From positions 12,551,075-12,615,074 of the forward strand of contig CM029617.1 of assembly GCA_017311315.1 (NCBI GenBank): a stretch of DNA of 64,000 bases, in the 5' to 3' direction. Under the pieces are notes generated by a model. The model saw only the letters and a list, made by a program, of their open reading frames with translations, was not told the DNA's origin and did not search any database. Source of the stretch: Dendrocalamus latiflorus. Taxonomy: Eukaryota; Streptophyta; Magnoliopsida; Poales; Poaceae. Positions 1 to 12,195 of the stretch are shown here, in pieces; the stretch's first letter is position 1, and every line of letters starts with the position of its first letter. Position numbers and translations under genes: made by a program.

Positions 1-2442
1 TCTTCATTCTCATTCATTGTTGCCACGGGAGGAACAATAACAGGTGCTGGCACCACAGTGTCTTGCACCGTCGGTACAGCGACAGCAGGTAGTGTGAAGA
101 ATGGCTCTTGAATCATCGGAGTGGGCGCATACACCCGCTTCTCTTCATGGTCAATCTCTCGAGCTACCATGCTCCCCCTCATCATTTCATCCTCTAAGAA
201 GACAGCGTGTCTCGTTTCTACAAACTTTGTATATCTGTCTGGACAGTAGAAACGATAACCTTTTGACTTTTCACGGTAGCCAATGAAATGGCAACTTACT
301 GTTTTGGGATCAAGTTTCTCAAGGTTTGGGTTAAATACTTTAGCCTCAGCAGGACTCCCCCACACACGTAAGTGGTTTAGTGAGGGAACTTTTCCTGTCC
401 ACAACTCGTACGGTGTTTTGGGCACCGACTTACTAGGCACTCTGTTGAGAATATGAATGGCGGTTTTCAACGCCTCCATCCATAAACTCAATGGGAGTGT
501 GGAGTAGCTCATCATACTTCGCACCATATCCATGAGGGTACGGTTGCGTCTTTCAGCTACTCCATTTTGCTGAGGTTCGCCCGGCATAGAATACTGGGCC
601 ACTATGCCATTTTCCTGTAAAAACCTTGCAAAAGGTCCAGGAACTTGTCCATATGGGGTATGTCGACCGTAGTACTCCCCCCCCACGATCAGATCGGACT
701 ATCTTAATCTTTAAATCGTGTTGGTTTTCAATTTCAGCCTTAAATATCTTGAATTTATCCAAGGCTTCATTTCTTTCTTTGATTGGATAAATATATCCAA
801 AACGGGAGTAATTATCTGTGAATGTTATGAACGAGTCATATCCATCCACACTTTTAACAGGAAAAGGACCACAAATATCTGTGTGAATAATTTGTAGAAC
901 TCCTGTGCTTCTTTTAGCGTCTTTTTTAATTTTCTTTACATATTTTCCTTTAATGCATTCTCTGCATTGTTCTAAGTCTGAGAACTCTAATGGAGGAAGA
1001 ATATCATTCTTAACTAGTCTTTCTATTCTCCCCCTCGAAATATGGCCTAAACGACAGTGCCATAATTTCGACGACTCATCTAGAGTTCTCTTTCGTTTTC
1101 TGTTTACATTCGTAGACGAGGATTCAATCACTTTCTCGCACGCAACATTCCCTTTATCGCATACGACATTCACATCATCACATAATGATAACAAATAAAG
1201 CTCATTCTGTAAGATGGCAAGACCAACACATTCTTTATTAAACATTATTTCACACTTGCCATTTCCAAAATTACAATCATAACCATCTTTGTCCAATTTT
1301 GAAACACTAATCAAATTCCTCTGTAAAGAGGGAACAAAAAGGACATCTCTAATTAAAAGATTGGAGCCATTTGCTAACTCTAATGAAAGATCGCCAACGG
1401 CTTCAACTTCAGCTTGGACTCCATTTGCGACTTTAACGCATCTTTCTTTTCTTTGCGTAGTCCTCGTCGAACGGAATCCCTGTAAAGAATTAGCAACATG
1501 AACAGTTGCTCCTGAGTCAATCCACCAAGTGGATTTCGAATATTGTACATACAGGCATTCATTTATAAAGGTAATAATGTTCTCACCTTTCTTAGCCATT
1601 ATCATCTTTAAGTAATCAGGACAATCCTTCTTGTAGTGTCCCGTCTTCTTGCAGTGAAGACACTGATCTTTGTCTACAGCAAATTTATTCTGTTGAGGGT
1701 GATGGACAGGGGTTTTTCCCTTGTTCTTTGAGAAGAAGTTACTGTTGAAGTTCTTTTTCTTGTAGTCCTTCACATAGTTGATAGAACCACCATGTGAGGA
1801 TTTGATTCTTTCCTCCTCTTGCACACACATAGCTATGCACTTTTCCAAGTCCCATTTCTCGGGCTGCATATTGTTGTTGACAACAAAAGTGTCAAACTCT
1901 TTAGGCAAGGAAGCAAAAAACAAATGAATAGGGAACTCATCCTTGAGAGCCAAATCCATTGGTTTAAGCTTGGATGCCAAGTTACTCATCCTCAGTATGT
2001 GCTCTCTTATGCCACTGCCACCACCAGAGTACCTCTCTGTCACAAGCTGTTTGATCAGCTGTGTAGCATAAGTCTTTGAAGAGCCAGTAAACTGACTATT
2101 TATTCTCTCAAGGTACTCTGTGACAGTGTCACACTCTGCGATTGAGCCCACAATAGCAGGCTCAATCGTGTTCTTTATCACAGCCATACATTTCTTGTTG
2201 GCTGTGGTCCATTTCTTATGATCAAGATCATAAGACATCTGTAAGGGAGCATGATCCCTTTGTCTATTCTGCCAAGCAGTATCATCCTCATTTTGATCCC
2301 TCACTGGTGCCATAGGCTCAGTGGGACGTGCTGTAGTGAGGACCCAGTCCACCTCAGCCAAGATAAACGCTAAGTCTATCTTTTTCTTCCACTCTCCATA
2401 ATTATCTCCTTTGAGAGTGGGAATCTCTCTGATACAACTCAT
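1..2442 (-). pseudogene. copia gag-pol polyprotein, frameshifted, partial
   Basis: The frame would make the retrotransposon capsid, protease and integrase. The preferred start is the ATG at 2442, because the gag-like homology ([18 protein letters not shown]) begins there; the open frame extends upstream to 2541 without family resemblance. Visible in order are a UBN2-type gag domain (about residues 40-280 of the open frame), a CCHC zinc knuckle ([14 protein letters not shown]), a copia protease active site ([12 protein letters not shown]), a gag-pre-integrase motif (LWHCRLGH) and the integrase start (HTDICGPF, then TDNYSRF). At 677-684 a run of eight C (eight G on the coding strand) sits where seven would keep the frame. 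Downstream of it, integrase coding continues in another frame to position 1, with recognisable [12 protein letters not shown] and LWMEALKTA stretches. It is therefore a recent pseudogene, or possibly a sequencing error in the homopolymer. Confidence 0.9.
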
Positions 2443-3731
2443 CAAGTTGTATCCTCCTGAAAAATATTTCAAATAAAATGAGAACGTAACAGCAAAATCA
2501 TATGCCTTATTTCCAACGTTGGTCAAAAATATGACATACAATTTAAATCAATTTTATCTATACATTAAATCTACATCACCGTTGGGCAGAAATAGAAATA
2601 ATGCATAAAAATCATCAATTAGAAATTATAACATTGTTATTACCAACGTTGGCCAAAAATTAACAATATCATAATTATCTGGGATTTATATCTATTTTTC
2701 CAAAATTAAATTCTCCCGTTGGTTCGAATTTAATAATGAAAAAACAATCAATATTAACTTTTGCAGCGGAAACTGTAATTATTCTAAAAATAATTCAATA
2801 TTCAGAAGCATTATACAGTACTCATTTAATCTCTGAAAAAATATACACGTTGGTGCAAAAATTTGCAGAGATTTGGATCAATTTTCAATCAAATGTACTA
2901 AAAAATGTTTCTGAAAAAACAATAAAAATCAATTTTCAGATTTTACTGTGCAAATCGGCCATTTGGCCCAGCCTGCGCAGCTGCGGCCCACGGTGCATGG
3001 CGGCCTGCCCGCGCGGCCCACTCGGCCGCGCCACACGCGCGCGCGCCCGCGGCCTCACGCGCGGCCCGCTCGGCCAGCCTCTCTCGCGCGCCTCACGCGC
3101 CCACGCGCGCGGACGTCGCGCCGCCCCCGCGTCCGGCCACAACCTGGGCCTGGGCCGGCATTTCCCTCGCCCGCCTGGGCTGAAAGTCGCCCGCGAGCGC
3201 TCGGTGCGATCTCAGCCGCCCGATCGGATCCGACGGCTGCGCGGCGATTTCGCCCGATCAAAACCGCGCGCGGCGGACGCCCCCCGAAACCCTAACTCAT
3301 TCGGCCCTCTCCCCTCTCTCTCTCCGCACCCGAGCGAGCGAAGTGACGGCGGCGGCGATTTCATCCACTCCGCCGGAGAAGAAGAAGAAGTCGGCGCCGC
3401 TGCGGGCCCTCTCGCCGGCGTGCGCGCTCCCCTGAGAGGGAGCGCGCCGCCGTCGAGCGGCTCCATGTCGGCGCCCCTCCGAGCGCGCGCGCTCGGATCT
3501 GTCCCGAGCGTCGACGGTGGCCGCACGTGGAGCGCCGGCGAGCCCACGGCTCGGCCGATCTCCCGCACGCCAGCGACGACGACGGTGGCCCGGTAAGTCC
3601 GGTCTTTTCAGATCTAGGGTTAGGGTTTGACCCGTTTCCCTCTCTTTTCTTTTCTGTTTTCTAGGGTTAGGGGGGTTTGTCCTCTGTTCTTCCTTTCTTT
3701 CCTTTTCCTTCGTCTAGATCTAAAACTAGGC
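2443..3731 (-). other. GC-rich retrotransposon leader between primer site and gag
   Basis: This stretch lies between the primer-binding site and the gag start of the copia element. About 2945-3600 is extremely GC- and CpG-rich, while 2540-2940 is AT-rich with a recurring CCAACGTTGG-like motif. Long open frames occur here on both strands, but they have the arginine/alanine/proline composition that GC-rich DNA gives by chance and show no domain. I treat it as untranslated leader. Confidence 0.6.
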
Positions 3732-3743
3732 GCTCTGATACCA
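3732..3743 (-). other. primer-binding site for initiator-Met tRNA
   Basis: The minus strand reads TGGTATCAGAGC, the standard plant copia primer-binding site complementary to the 3' end of initiator methionyl-tRNA. It is one base away from the LTR terminus at 3745, which fixes the LTR boundary. Confidence 0.92.
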
Positions 3744-3744
3744 T

Positions 3745-4229
3745 TGTCAGGGTTTAGATCTAGGATCTCCTAGGTTAGATCTAGCGGGGTTCTTTTAGGG
3801 TTCGTGTTCTTGAGTGCTACACTGAGAGGGAGAGAGGGGTACCGACCTTCCGACGTGGAGGAGGAGGAGTTGGCCATCGCAGGGACGCTCGGTGAGGTCT
3901 GCGCACGGGCAGCGACGGTTGGGGAAGAGGTGCGGGGCTCCTCTGCGGCGTGTCCCGGGCGGTGGCGTGTCCCTGGCGGCGGCGAACGGCGGTGGTGCTT
4001 CCCATCGCTACAGCGCCCCTTTTTAGATCGGTCTAGGGTTTGTCGGTGGGTTGGCGGCGGCACGGTCAACCTCGTGATGCGAGCCGCTCGGCCCCCACCT
4101 CTGTTTATATGGCGCTGGCGACAGGGGCCCACCAGCCTATTGGGCTGGGCGCCCCCGATCAGGGCGCGGTCAAGAGGAGAGGGGGGTATTTGGCCGTTGG
4201 GCCAAATGCCCTGAGATCACATTCTAACA
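3745..4229 (-). repeat. 5' LTR of the copia element
   Basis: The 485-bp segment begins TGTCAGGG and ends TTCTAACA on the plus strand, so on the element strand it starts TGTTAGAA and ends CCCTGACA, the canonical TG...CA form. It abuts the primer-binding site on the inner side. The partner LTR is outside the window, so age cannot be estimated. Confidence 0.85.
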
Positions 4230-6058
4230 GAAGGCTCATCAGAGAAAGCTGGAGGTAGGAGGGGCTTGTTGGAGCTGGACCACAGTACGGTAGTCCTCTG
4301 GTGGGATTTTAGCCAGACTCAAAGTGATTTGAGCATCTACAATGAATAGGAAAGCTTAGGGCAGTCACGGCTTGGGCTAATTTAGCTTATACGTGGCTGT
4401 CCACGTTGGCTGAGCATGGATGGCGATGGCGCACAGCGCCAACGGCTTAGGGGCAACGAGGAGTTGGTGTGGTCGGTGTTGTCTTGGTGGTGTCAGGGAG
4501 GTGCTAAGGTAATGAGGAATTGGCTCTGAATTGAGGCTAGAGGAGAAATTACAATTTAGGGCTCACCGGTAATGGCTCGACGACGGTGGTGGTTAGTCTT
4601 GGTTGGAGTTAGGAGGGAATGGTCGTGGGGTTGTGACTAGGTGTCAAAGTAAGCTAAGGACTGATTCGGCTCAGCTTTAAACACCGTTGAAGGCAGTGGA
4701 GCCAGTGCAAAGGTAGTGAGGCCGATGCGTGGACTGCGGTGATAGCGGTTGAGCGGCTTTGGCGAAGTTGGTAGCAGCGCCGGCAGGTGCGGTGGCATCG
4801 CGAGGGAGGTGGTGTCTCACTGGTGCAGGCGTGCGTGCTAGCAAGGCAGTTCAAAGTGTTGGCGCACATTGAGTAGGCGGTGGCTAAAATGGCAACGACG
4901 AAGTCAGCAGCGACGAGTTGGTTGAGCGTGGCCAGGGAGGTGTGATGGCTAGTTAATGCTTAGTCAGCGAGGTGGCATGGCGCTATGCGGGTTCGACAGG
5001 CGTGGCAATGGTGAGCAGTGCGGTGAACTGGCGTGCACTCAGGCTTGCGCGTGCTAGGGAAATAGGGGAAGAGGAGTCAAGCCAAATGGTGTCAAGGTAA
5101 GGAAGGAGGAGGAATTCTAGAAAGGAAAAGCACAGAATCATGAAAATTCCTAATTTGGTAAATTTTAGATTCAAGCGAAATTCAAAGCAATTTCAAAGTT
5201 TTGAAAATTTTGGTTCGTTTCAGGTATTTACGTCCATTAGATCTAGTCTTGTTGGACGCTAGCAAATTAAGCTCTAGCTAGCTTCTCCTAATTAAGAAAT
5301 ATTGGTATTGCTCTTTAATTAATTTTTCACATGATTGAGTGGACAACAGATTGTTGCCTGAAAAGCTTATGTATCACAGATTGTATATAACTGAAGGTAC
5401 GTATCTCTCCTCCTAAACTTGTTATAGCCCACTGGCCCATCTCAAGCTAGCTCTTGTGTCTACAGTTGGGTGTAAACCGAGCTCCCACGTTATGCCACGT
5501 TGATAATTGAATCAACGTGTACCGTTCGATTGACATCCTAGCTAGTGATGGCCATCGTATCCAACAATGCATTGAAGTTACATATATCATCTCGAGTATT
5601 TCCCGATCGAGTTGGACCAGCTGGCTCGGTCGACCTTACGTTTTTTGGGCTTGCTGGTTGAGCTTCAGCATATTGGCTGGGTTTGAATCGGCTTGCCACT
5701 TTTAGTTTTTATCATTTACTATAGTAATTATCTTTCAAATAGTACGTTTTTTAAGGTGTAGTCTACAAGTCGACTATAGTACATACTATACTGATTTCAG
5801 TTATACCGACCAAAACCTTTGTGACTATCTCTCCTTTCGTACTCTCTCACAAACAACCAAAATTCAAAAGCTATATATAAGTAAAAAGCTATTAGCCACA
5901 TCCAAAATAACTCGTAAGATCATTATTCCTGTATCAAATCCTACCCAAGCTCCTTTTCTCTGCCACACATTTGGCACTCAATCAATTGATCTCAGCATGA
6001 GAACTAGGTAACCGTGCAAGATCGAAAAGCATGCACCCATTGGGAGCAAAGTCTGATG
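4230..6058. other. gene-free stretch, no recognised element
   Basis: I see no gene. 4260-5060 is G-rich and built of low-complexity ggcggtgg/gtggtg-like sequence that could be an old repeat. 5060-6058 is ordinary AT-rich DNA. The short open frames have no recognisable domain. Confidence 0.5.
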
Positions 6059-6250
<192 letters not shown>

Positions 6251-8018
6251 GGTGAGTTCTTTAAGCTAATAGTTTATGGTTTACAGTTTAAATATTTAAA
6301 TTCTACCTGTTAGTGAGAGACAGTACGTAGAGAGAAATTGTCGTATGCGATTTTGGCCAGTACAGCTGAACTCAGTACACTTTTAACTACAATTTTCCTA
6401 TTGACCCTGCCTTCAAAAACACACCGTTTAAAAGCTAGTTACTATAGACAGTACAAGTATAAGCCAATTTTAAACCCAAAAGAACCCGGCCATATATCTC
6501 TGCATGCCCTACTACATGACGTATGTGCATGTAGTAGTACAAATATTTAACTGTTGTGTAGTAGGATAAAAGCCCTCCTATCCTTTTGAACTATCTGCAT
6601 CTGCCTTTCTTTCTGTACGTATCAGGTGATCGTGTTGGATGCTTTTACTGAGGTATCAAATACTAAGTTCCATAGTTATGGAATGAATTCAGATAAATCA
6701 AGAAGGAAAACATATTCAAACTACAAAAACGACAAATCATTTACCTTTTCCAATGATGGTGGTTGGATTTCCGGCTATAGTGAGCGACCGGTGGCACAAG
6801 GTTGGGGTTAGAGATAGGGTTTACCTTGATTATGGAGAGGTTCACTGGACCCCGAGATATAGAGAAAGGGGGGAGGCGGTGGCCCAGAGGTGAGTGACGA
6901 GGCAACAAGGGCGCCATCGGCCGTAGGATAACGGAAGGTCTGTGGGCGATAGCGATTGATAGCATAGCGATAGTTGAGACGAATTAAGTTGGATGGTGAC
7001 CGGCAGGGCAGGGACGGCCATAGGTGGTGATAGGTAGGGACGGAGATGGCGGTGGAGGCAAGTGGAGGTCTCCTGGGAGAAGGAAGAATAGGGAAGGGGT
7101 GGGGCCGGCAGGAGCTTACGACATGGTGGGCGCTGCAGCTGGTTGAGCCTTGAGAGGGGGGGATGCGTTTGAGTGGTTGAGAGAGAGGGGGAGTGGACAA
7201 GGTAGAGGGAGTGTTCAATATTTAGATATGGATATCGAACATTGCTCAATAGTCGCGTCCACTTTACTGACATCTTGGCACAAACGTCACATACTCACAT
7301 GCATCGAGCCGAAGTACTATATACGTACCATGCGTGTCTTTTTTTTTTGTTGTTGTTGTTGTTGCTGCTGCTGCTGCGAGGACCATCCGTGTATTTCTAC
7401 TTACACACATATATAGAGTACAGGCCGGACATCTAGCTAGAGCAGCATAGCCAGGATTTAAGATGCGTACGTGGGTGTATTATTCCATCCATTACATTTC
7501 AGAGTAACAGAGCTACTTTTCATAAATTGCACTATGTTTCGGGCTTATTTGCCGCAAAAGCATACGCACATGGCCAAATGCACATGTATTATTGTTTCTT
7601 CGCTTTAATTTTGGAATCAAAATGTATTCAAATATATCTTCAGCAACTGTGTTCTCAAAAAGAAAAATCATCAGCAAAAATAACATGAGAATTACATTTG
7701 TACCTGTATTGTATGGGTGCTAATTCGTCCCTAGCTTCGGGAGGTAAATCCATCCGGTGGAGTTCAATGTCACTCGTAATTTGTTTTCGGTCGACGTATC
7801 AAATACATGCCTAATCAATGAAGTACCTTTTATATCATCTACACACAAAACTACAATGGTAACGATTGTATGTAAGTTGTCTATATATGGGACCCCATAT
7901 TTATACGCTCCGTCCACAAAAAGGGCCACAAAATACACGGATACATACGATATGGATACACCAGAAAAATATCGTCTATAAAGGTCTTAAAGACTGTCTG
8001 TTACTTGCTTGCAGATGA
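6251..8018. other. gene-free stretch with a T/TTG/CTG triplet tract
   Basis: No gene is supported. 6745-7160 is GC-rich with a purine bias on the plus strand and chance open frames on the other. 7341-7376 holds a T run followed by TTG and CTG triplet repeats. 7900-7930 has a short Stowaway-like phrase (ctccgtccacaaaaag) without a partner end. The CACTA TSD cct/ctt begins at 8019. Confidence 0.5.
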
Positions 8019-8138
8019 CTTCACTACTACATAAAAATTCATCACAGACGATTCGAAACCGTCATCATAGATGGTTTCTTGAATCGTCTGAATCAATGGA
8101 TCAGTAATAATAAAGGTTATCACACTACTACAGAAAAG

Positions 8139-8390
8139 GACATCACAAACGGTTCAAAAACGTCATCACAGACGGTTTTCTGAACCGTCTGAATTTATGG
8201 GTCAGTGATAATCCAAGGTTATCACAGACGGTTCGACAACCGTCTGTGATATATGATTATCACAGACGGTTTTTAACTAAAAACCGTCTGTGATATTGAT
8301 ATATCACAGACGGTTTTTATTTACAAACCGTCTGTGATATGTCACCTATCACAGACGGCTTGTAACTAAAAACCGTATGTGATGTTCTTT
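8139..8390. repeat. CACTA subterminal repeat array (left, inner element)
   Basis: Alternating direct and inverted copies of ATCACAGACGGTT / AACCGTCTGTGAT are spaced by a few bases, in hairpin-like pairs. In En/Spm elements such subterminal motifs are the binding sites of the element's TNPA-type protein and are needed for excision; here that role is inferred by family analogy. Confidence 0.9.
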
Positions 8391-8418
8391 TCTACCCCTA
8401 AATCTATTTCTGTTTATT

Positions 8419-8449
8419 GGCTAGCCTCAGGAAATGCTAGCCATGCCCT
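8419..8449 (-). promoter_or_regulatory. conserved CACTA 3' block (GGCTAGC inverted repeat)
   Basis: On the element strand it reads AGGGCATGGCTAGC...GGCTAGCC, a 7-bp inverted repeat around a 10-base loop, preceded by a conserved CTGCTTGTTT..AGAGGG stretch. The same block recurs at 14392-14422 (-), 49209-49239 (+) and 59142-59172 (+), always between the end of a gene and an array. A 3'-end or polyadenylation role is a guess. Confidence 0.75.
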
Positions 8450-8830
8450 CTGAAACAAGCAGATAAACAAGTACAATTCACATCTCAATTCATTTGACAA
8501 ACATAAAACATCCAATTCACATCATATTTCATTCACAGACATAAGGCATCCATTTCGCAAATGAATTAATTGAAATGAAATAAAATATCCATTAACAAAT
8601 TCACAATTACAGAGTGATAAGAGCAATAAAAAATCATTCTGCGCAGTGGAACTCTCCATCTGATCTTATGATTTTAGTCCACAAAAACCAAACGAACTCT
8701 CCTCGAATTTTTCCAAAGTCCGGCTGTTTCAATGCAGATGTAGAGATGGCGCAGCCTGTCGATAGGAATATCAACGCGCGTACATATAAAACCTGACATG
8801 TATGAAATAAATGTGGGAAGATTGACAAAC

Positions 8831-11161
8831 CTTAGTATTGGTGATCTTGGTGGAATCGAGGAGTAGTCTCATATGGTGGCACACGTAGTATCCACACGTG
8901 TTGCCCGGCTGCTGCTGGTGGCACTGCAAAAAATAGAATGTGTTAAATCAAGAGGCATTACTACTAAGTGTTGTATATGATTAATTAATGTGTAGCTAGC
9001 GAATACCCGAAAATTCTGAGTATGTTTCAAGGGCTTGGCCCCTGTCGTCGAGCCACGTGTTTGTTGAACGTATGTGACGAACGACCTTCGTTATTCGAAA
9101 AAGTTAGATTAGTCATTCGGAAGGAAAGAAAGAGTACAATGTACAATGTACTTACCTATCGAGTATTTGGGCGATAGATGTGTACTTGGATTTGTTCTTA
9201 CTTAGAGAATCAAGGTATATAGCCTTGTTCCATTTTGGTATAATTACAATTAAAATCCAATGGAAGTGCTCATTGTATGGCATAAGAACATATTCCTTAT
9301 CGCGGTGAGCCAGCAGTGCTTTTGTAATATAGTTCTCGACGAAGGATGCATCCTCGTTGATGGTATCAATGGCGACCAAGCGTGGGTCCAAGAAACCAAT
9401 TGGTGATTTCGATGATCTAGCTTCGGTCAGCATGAATCTATATATATACACAGAAAAGCAACAAATTGTGACATATATCGATATACGTGAACAGAGACTG
9501 TGATTGTACAGACTTATAGCGTCCAGCATCGAATGAGTGAGGCGTCGAGAGAGTTTAGCGTGAAAAGACCAAATATATCGTCAAAGGTCACTGCGAAGAC
9601 ACATTCCTGAGCTTCGTGCAGGAAATGTTCCGGCTTGAATTTGACAGTGATACCTGAGCGCCGTTCTGCCTCTGGCCTATTGGACTGTTCCATATACCAA
9701 GCGTGGAATATTTGGCAACCAAGTCCTAGGGTTAAGAGGTGCTCTTCCGGGAATATCATCGGCTTGCCTAGCACGAATTTGCGGGCCAATGGCAGGTACG
9801 GGATATCGTCATCATCCTTCATCTTTGATTTGCCCTGGCCACTGCCTTGACTGTAGGTCGACTTTATGGTAGTCGACTGTAATGGTACATACGGTGCAAG
9901 TTGCTTTGGCGAGAATAGCACCCGTGGAGATAGCACCGGTTCAGGTAGCTCTGCTTCGCACTGCCCTTGTGGAGATGGCACCAGTGCATGTTGCTCTGGT
10001 TCGCACTGCCCTTCTGGTCCTGCCACTAGTGAAGAAGCCTCCAGGGAGATGTCGCTTTTGGGTCACTGGATGAATATTCCAATGGCCTGCCCTAGAGTCA
10101 CGATCTCGTCGTTGGGTGGCTTCGGTAGCGGGACGACCTCAAAATTGACATGCACACCATCCACATTAACTTTTGCGAAGCCTGGCGCTAGAGCTTGACC
10201 GTGCAGCATGGCCCCGATACTAGACGGATATGCCTGGCCCCAAGCAACGTGCAAGGGAACGGAGGCATATCTCACTTGGAGCCTGCACTTCGTAGGCTCC
10301 TACATAACGATACAGAATTAGCTAGTCGAATAGGCCTATCAATGGAGCAAACATTCGAGAGATAATAATTATTACCAGGATGTCGTCCACAGAAAATCTG
10401 GCATCGGTTTGCGTCGGATTGGACGCGCAACTACTCGGACGGTTGTGTGGGCTAGCTAGCACAGGAGCGGTGGCGGCGGCCTGCTGACTTTCTGTATGTT
10501 TCCGCACCTCATCTCTAACTACATGAGCCAACTCACCCATTAGCTCCTCTCTAAGAGATACCTTGATCTCTTCTCGTAGCCGTGCGTCACGCTCGCTTTG
10601 TTTCTCTTCCTGCGCCGATACATGTCGGAGTCATCTTGGAAATCATGTTTCCAAGGAACGTAAAAGCCAAGGCCTCTCGTACGGCCCGGGTGCTCCTTGT
10701 TTCCCAGGGCCGCGGAGAGCATATCATTCTCCCTTGTTCTCTGGAATGATCCCAGGGTAGTTTCAAAACATAGCTCTTCCTGCAAGAGCACGACATGTCA
10801 TTTCACTTCGTACGAAGTTGTGGAGTAATTACAAGGCTTGTCGTTGCACGGCGTCTTGGTGTTCTTCTGGGATCTCGAACGATGCCAAAATTTCTGTCAG
10901 TGGCTCTTTTTTCCGAGTCGCGGGCACGTCCTTCCACGAATTGAATGTGATCTCAATTCGTTCTCGTGCAACAATTCCGATCATGCTCTTCCATGCGCTT
11001 ATTGCTTTGCGAGGAAGGAGAGGGACCCCAGATACATCGACCTGTGTGATGGTAAATCGGCCCTCAGCCTTCTTCGATAGCCCTCTTCCTTGGCGTCCTG
11101 ATTTTGAAGCGGACGCCTCCGGCGATGGTGTTGAAGAATGCGCGGATGACATTTTGCTCAA
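8831..11161 (-). pseudogene. CACTA second gene: Ulp1 (C48) cysteine-protease domain protein
   Basis: This is the multi-exon second gene of the CACTA element. The first exon (about 11161-10829) is basic and serine-rich. The next (10791-10540) has the CACTA-typical ALGNKEHPGRTRGLG...VPWK block, and 10275-10063 has the conserved PPNDEIVTLGQAIG motif. 10026-9514 leads into the Ulp1-like domain. The catalytic His is visible in NEHFHWILIVI and the Asp in YLDS (9152-9529); the last exon (8923-8831) has QQPGNTCGYYVC with the catalytic Cys. Ulp1 proteases cleave SUMO-like conjugates; what the CACTA versions cleave is unknown. Compared with the copy at 55822-58600, a segment of about 100 residues after the first exon is absent, so the gene is probably degenerate although the catalytic residues survive. 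Splice sites were judged by eye. Confidence 0.75.
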
Positions 11162-12195
11162 TTTGTGGGTCTGTTAGAATAAGATAAGAAAGTGCAATAT
11201 CTATCTATTTCGCTCAATATAGGCGATTACAATACATATATATACACCTACATATATACATATACAAGCATCAATAATAGAATCAATAACATTCTAAACA
11301 TGAATATGTATGACAATGTAAAAGGCATGTATCAATTAAGACTAGCAACAAGCTCAAGTTTTAATTGATTAATTTGTGCTCTCAAATTGTAGGGTTGCAC
11401 AAGATTAATCTTGGCCGTCCCGCTACTAAATCATATACTCTTCCTTGATTGGTTATGCCAAATAATAAACTTGGTCTTTTGAGCTCTAGATACAAACTCT
11501 ACAATCTCAAGATTAAAGTATATTCAGCATGCATGTGTTCAGATTGCAGTATTCAAAAAAGCAAGACCAACTAAAATAACTTTGCTCAATAATTTATGTT
11601 TCAACTTAACAAAATTCCCAACAGATCAACATATGAATATGCTAATATCTGAAACAGCATGAACCGATTGAATGACAGCTATATCCCATAAGCAATCTAT
11701 GTTTCCAGAGTCACAAGACAACAAGACTCACTCACAAGCATATATATCAAAGTCTAGAGACTGCCTTCCAGAGTCACAAGACAACAATGACAGCTATTAG
11801 AGCTCAATGACCGATTGAACCAATCTCAGTATATGATATTTGTTATCATCGAGCAACCAAATATCCCATAAGCAATCTATGTTTCCCAGTGCCAGGTAAT
11901 GTAAAGAAGATTAACAAACTTGCACAGCCCACACAGATTTCATAAAAAAATCACAGACTCACAAGAACGGTGATATTCGAAATCACCAGAAGAACAGGGG
12001 CTAGGGGAGGCGGCGGCGACAATGGGCTCGGGGAGGCGGCGGCGACGACAGGATCGGGGAGGCGGCCGGCGAGGGCTCGGGGAGGCAGCGGTGAGGGCTC
12101 GAGGAGGCGACGGCAACGGCTCGAGGGAGGCGGCGGCGACGGCTCGGGGGAGGCAGATCGGGATTTAGATATAGAATAACTGCAGAATACACGAA
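11162..12195 (-). other. leader/intron region of the CACTA second gene
   Basis: No domain-bearing frame is present. 11960-12170 is a GC-rich ggaggcggcggcgac repeat tract just downstream of the internal promoter and is probably the 5' untranslated exon. 11165-11950 is AT-rich, intron-like, and contains a short repeated phrase about caagactcacaagc / gagtcacaagacaacaa (11705-11780). Confidence 0.5.

Larger units (their letters stand above)
1..4229 (-). mobile_element. Ty1/copia LTR retrotransposon, 5' portion (runs off the window's left edge)
   Basis: On the minus strand, in order, there is a 5' LTR (4229 to 3745), an initiator-Met primer-binding site (3743-3732), a GC-rich leader of about 1.3 kb, and a gag-protease-integrase reading frame. 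That order (integrase before reverse transcriptase) is the copia order. The reverse transcriptase, RNase H and 3' LTR would lie left of position 1. The flank just outside the LTR is gaagg (4230-4234); its TSD partner is outside the window. The element is unlikely to be autonomous because the pol frame is broken at 677-684. Confidence 0.93.

Noticed and set aside
2736..3596. Long open frame (286 codons) on the plus strand over the copia leader
   Set aside because: It is antisense to the retrotransposon leader, rich in Arg/Ala/Pro as GC-rich DNA dictates, and has no domain.
3732..3743. tRNA-like sequence
   Set aside because: Only 12 bases match initiator-Met tRNA; it is the retrotransposon primer site. 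No complete tRNA gene was recognised in the window.
8139..8390. CRISPR-like look of regularly spaced CAGACGGTT repeats
   Set aside because: The repeats alternate direct and inverted, are adjacent to CACTA termini with TSDs, and lie in plant DNA. They are transposon subterminal repeats.
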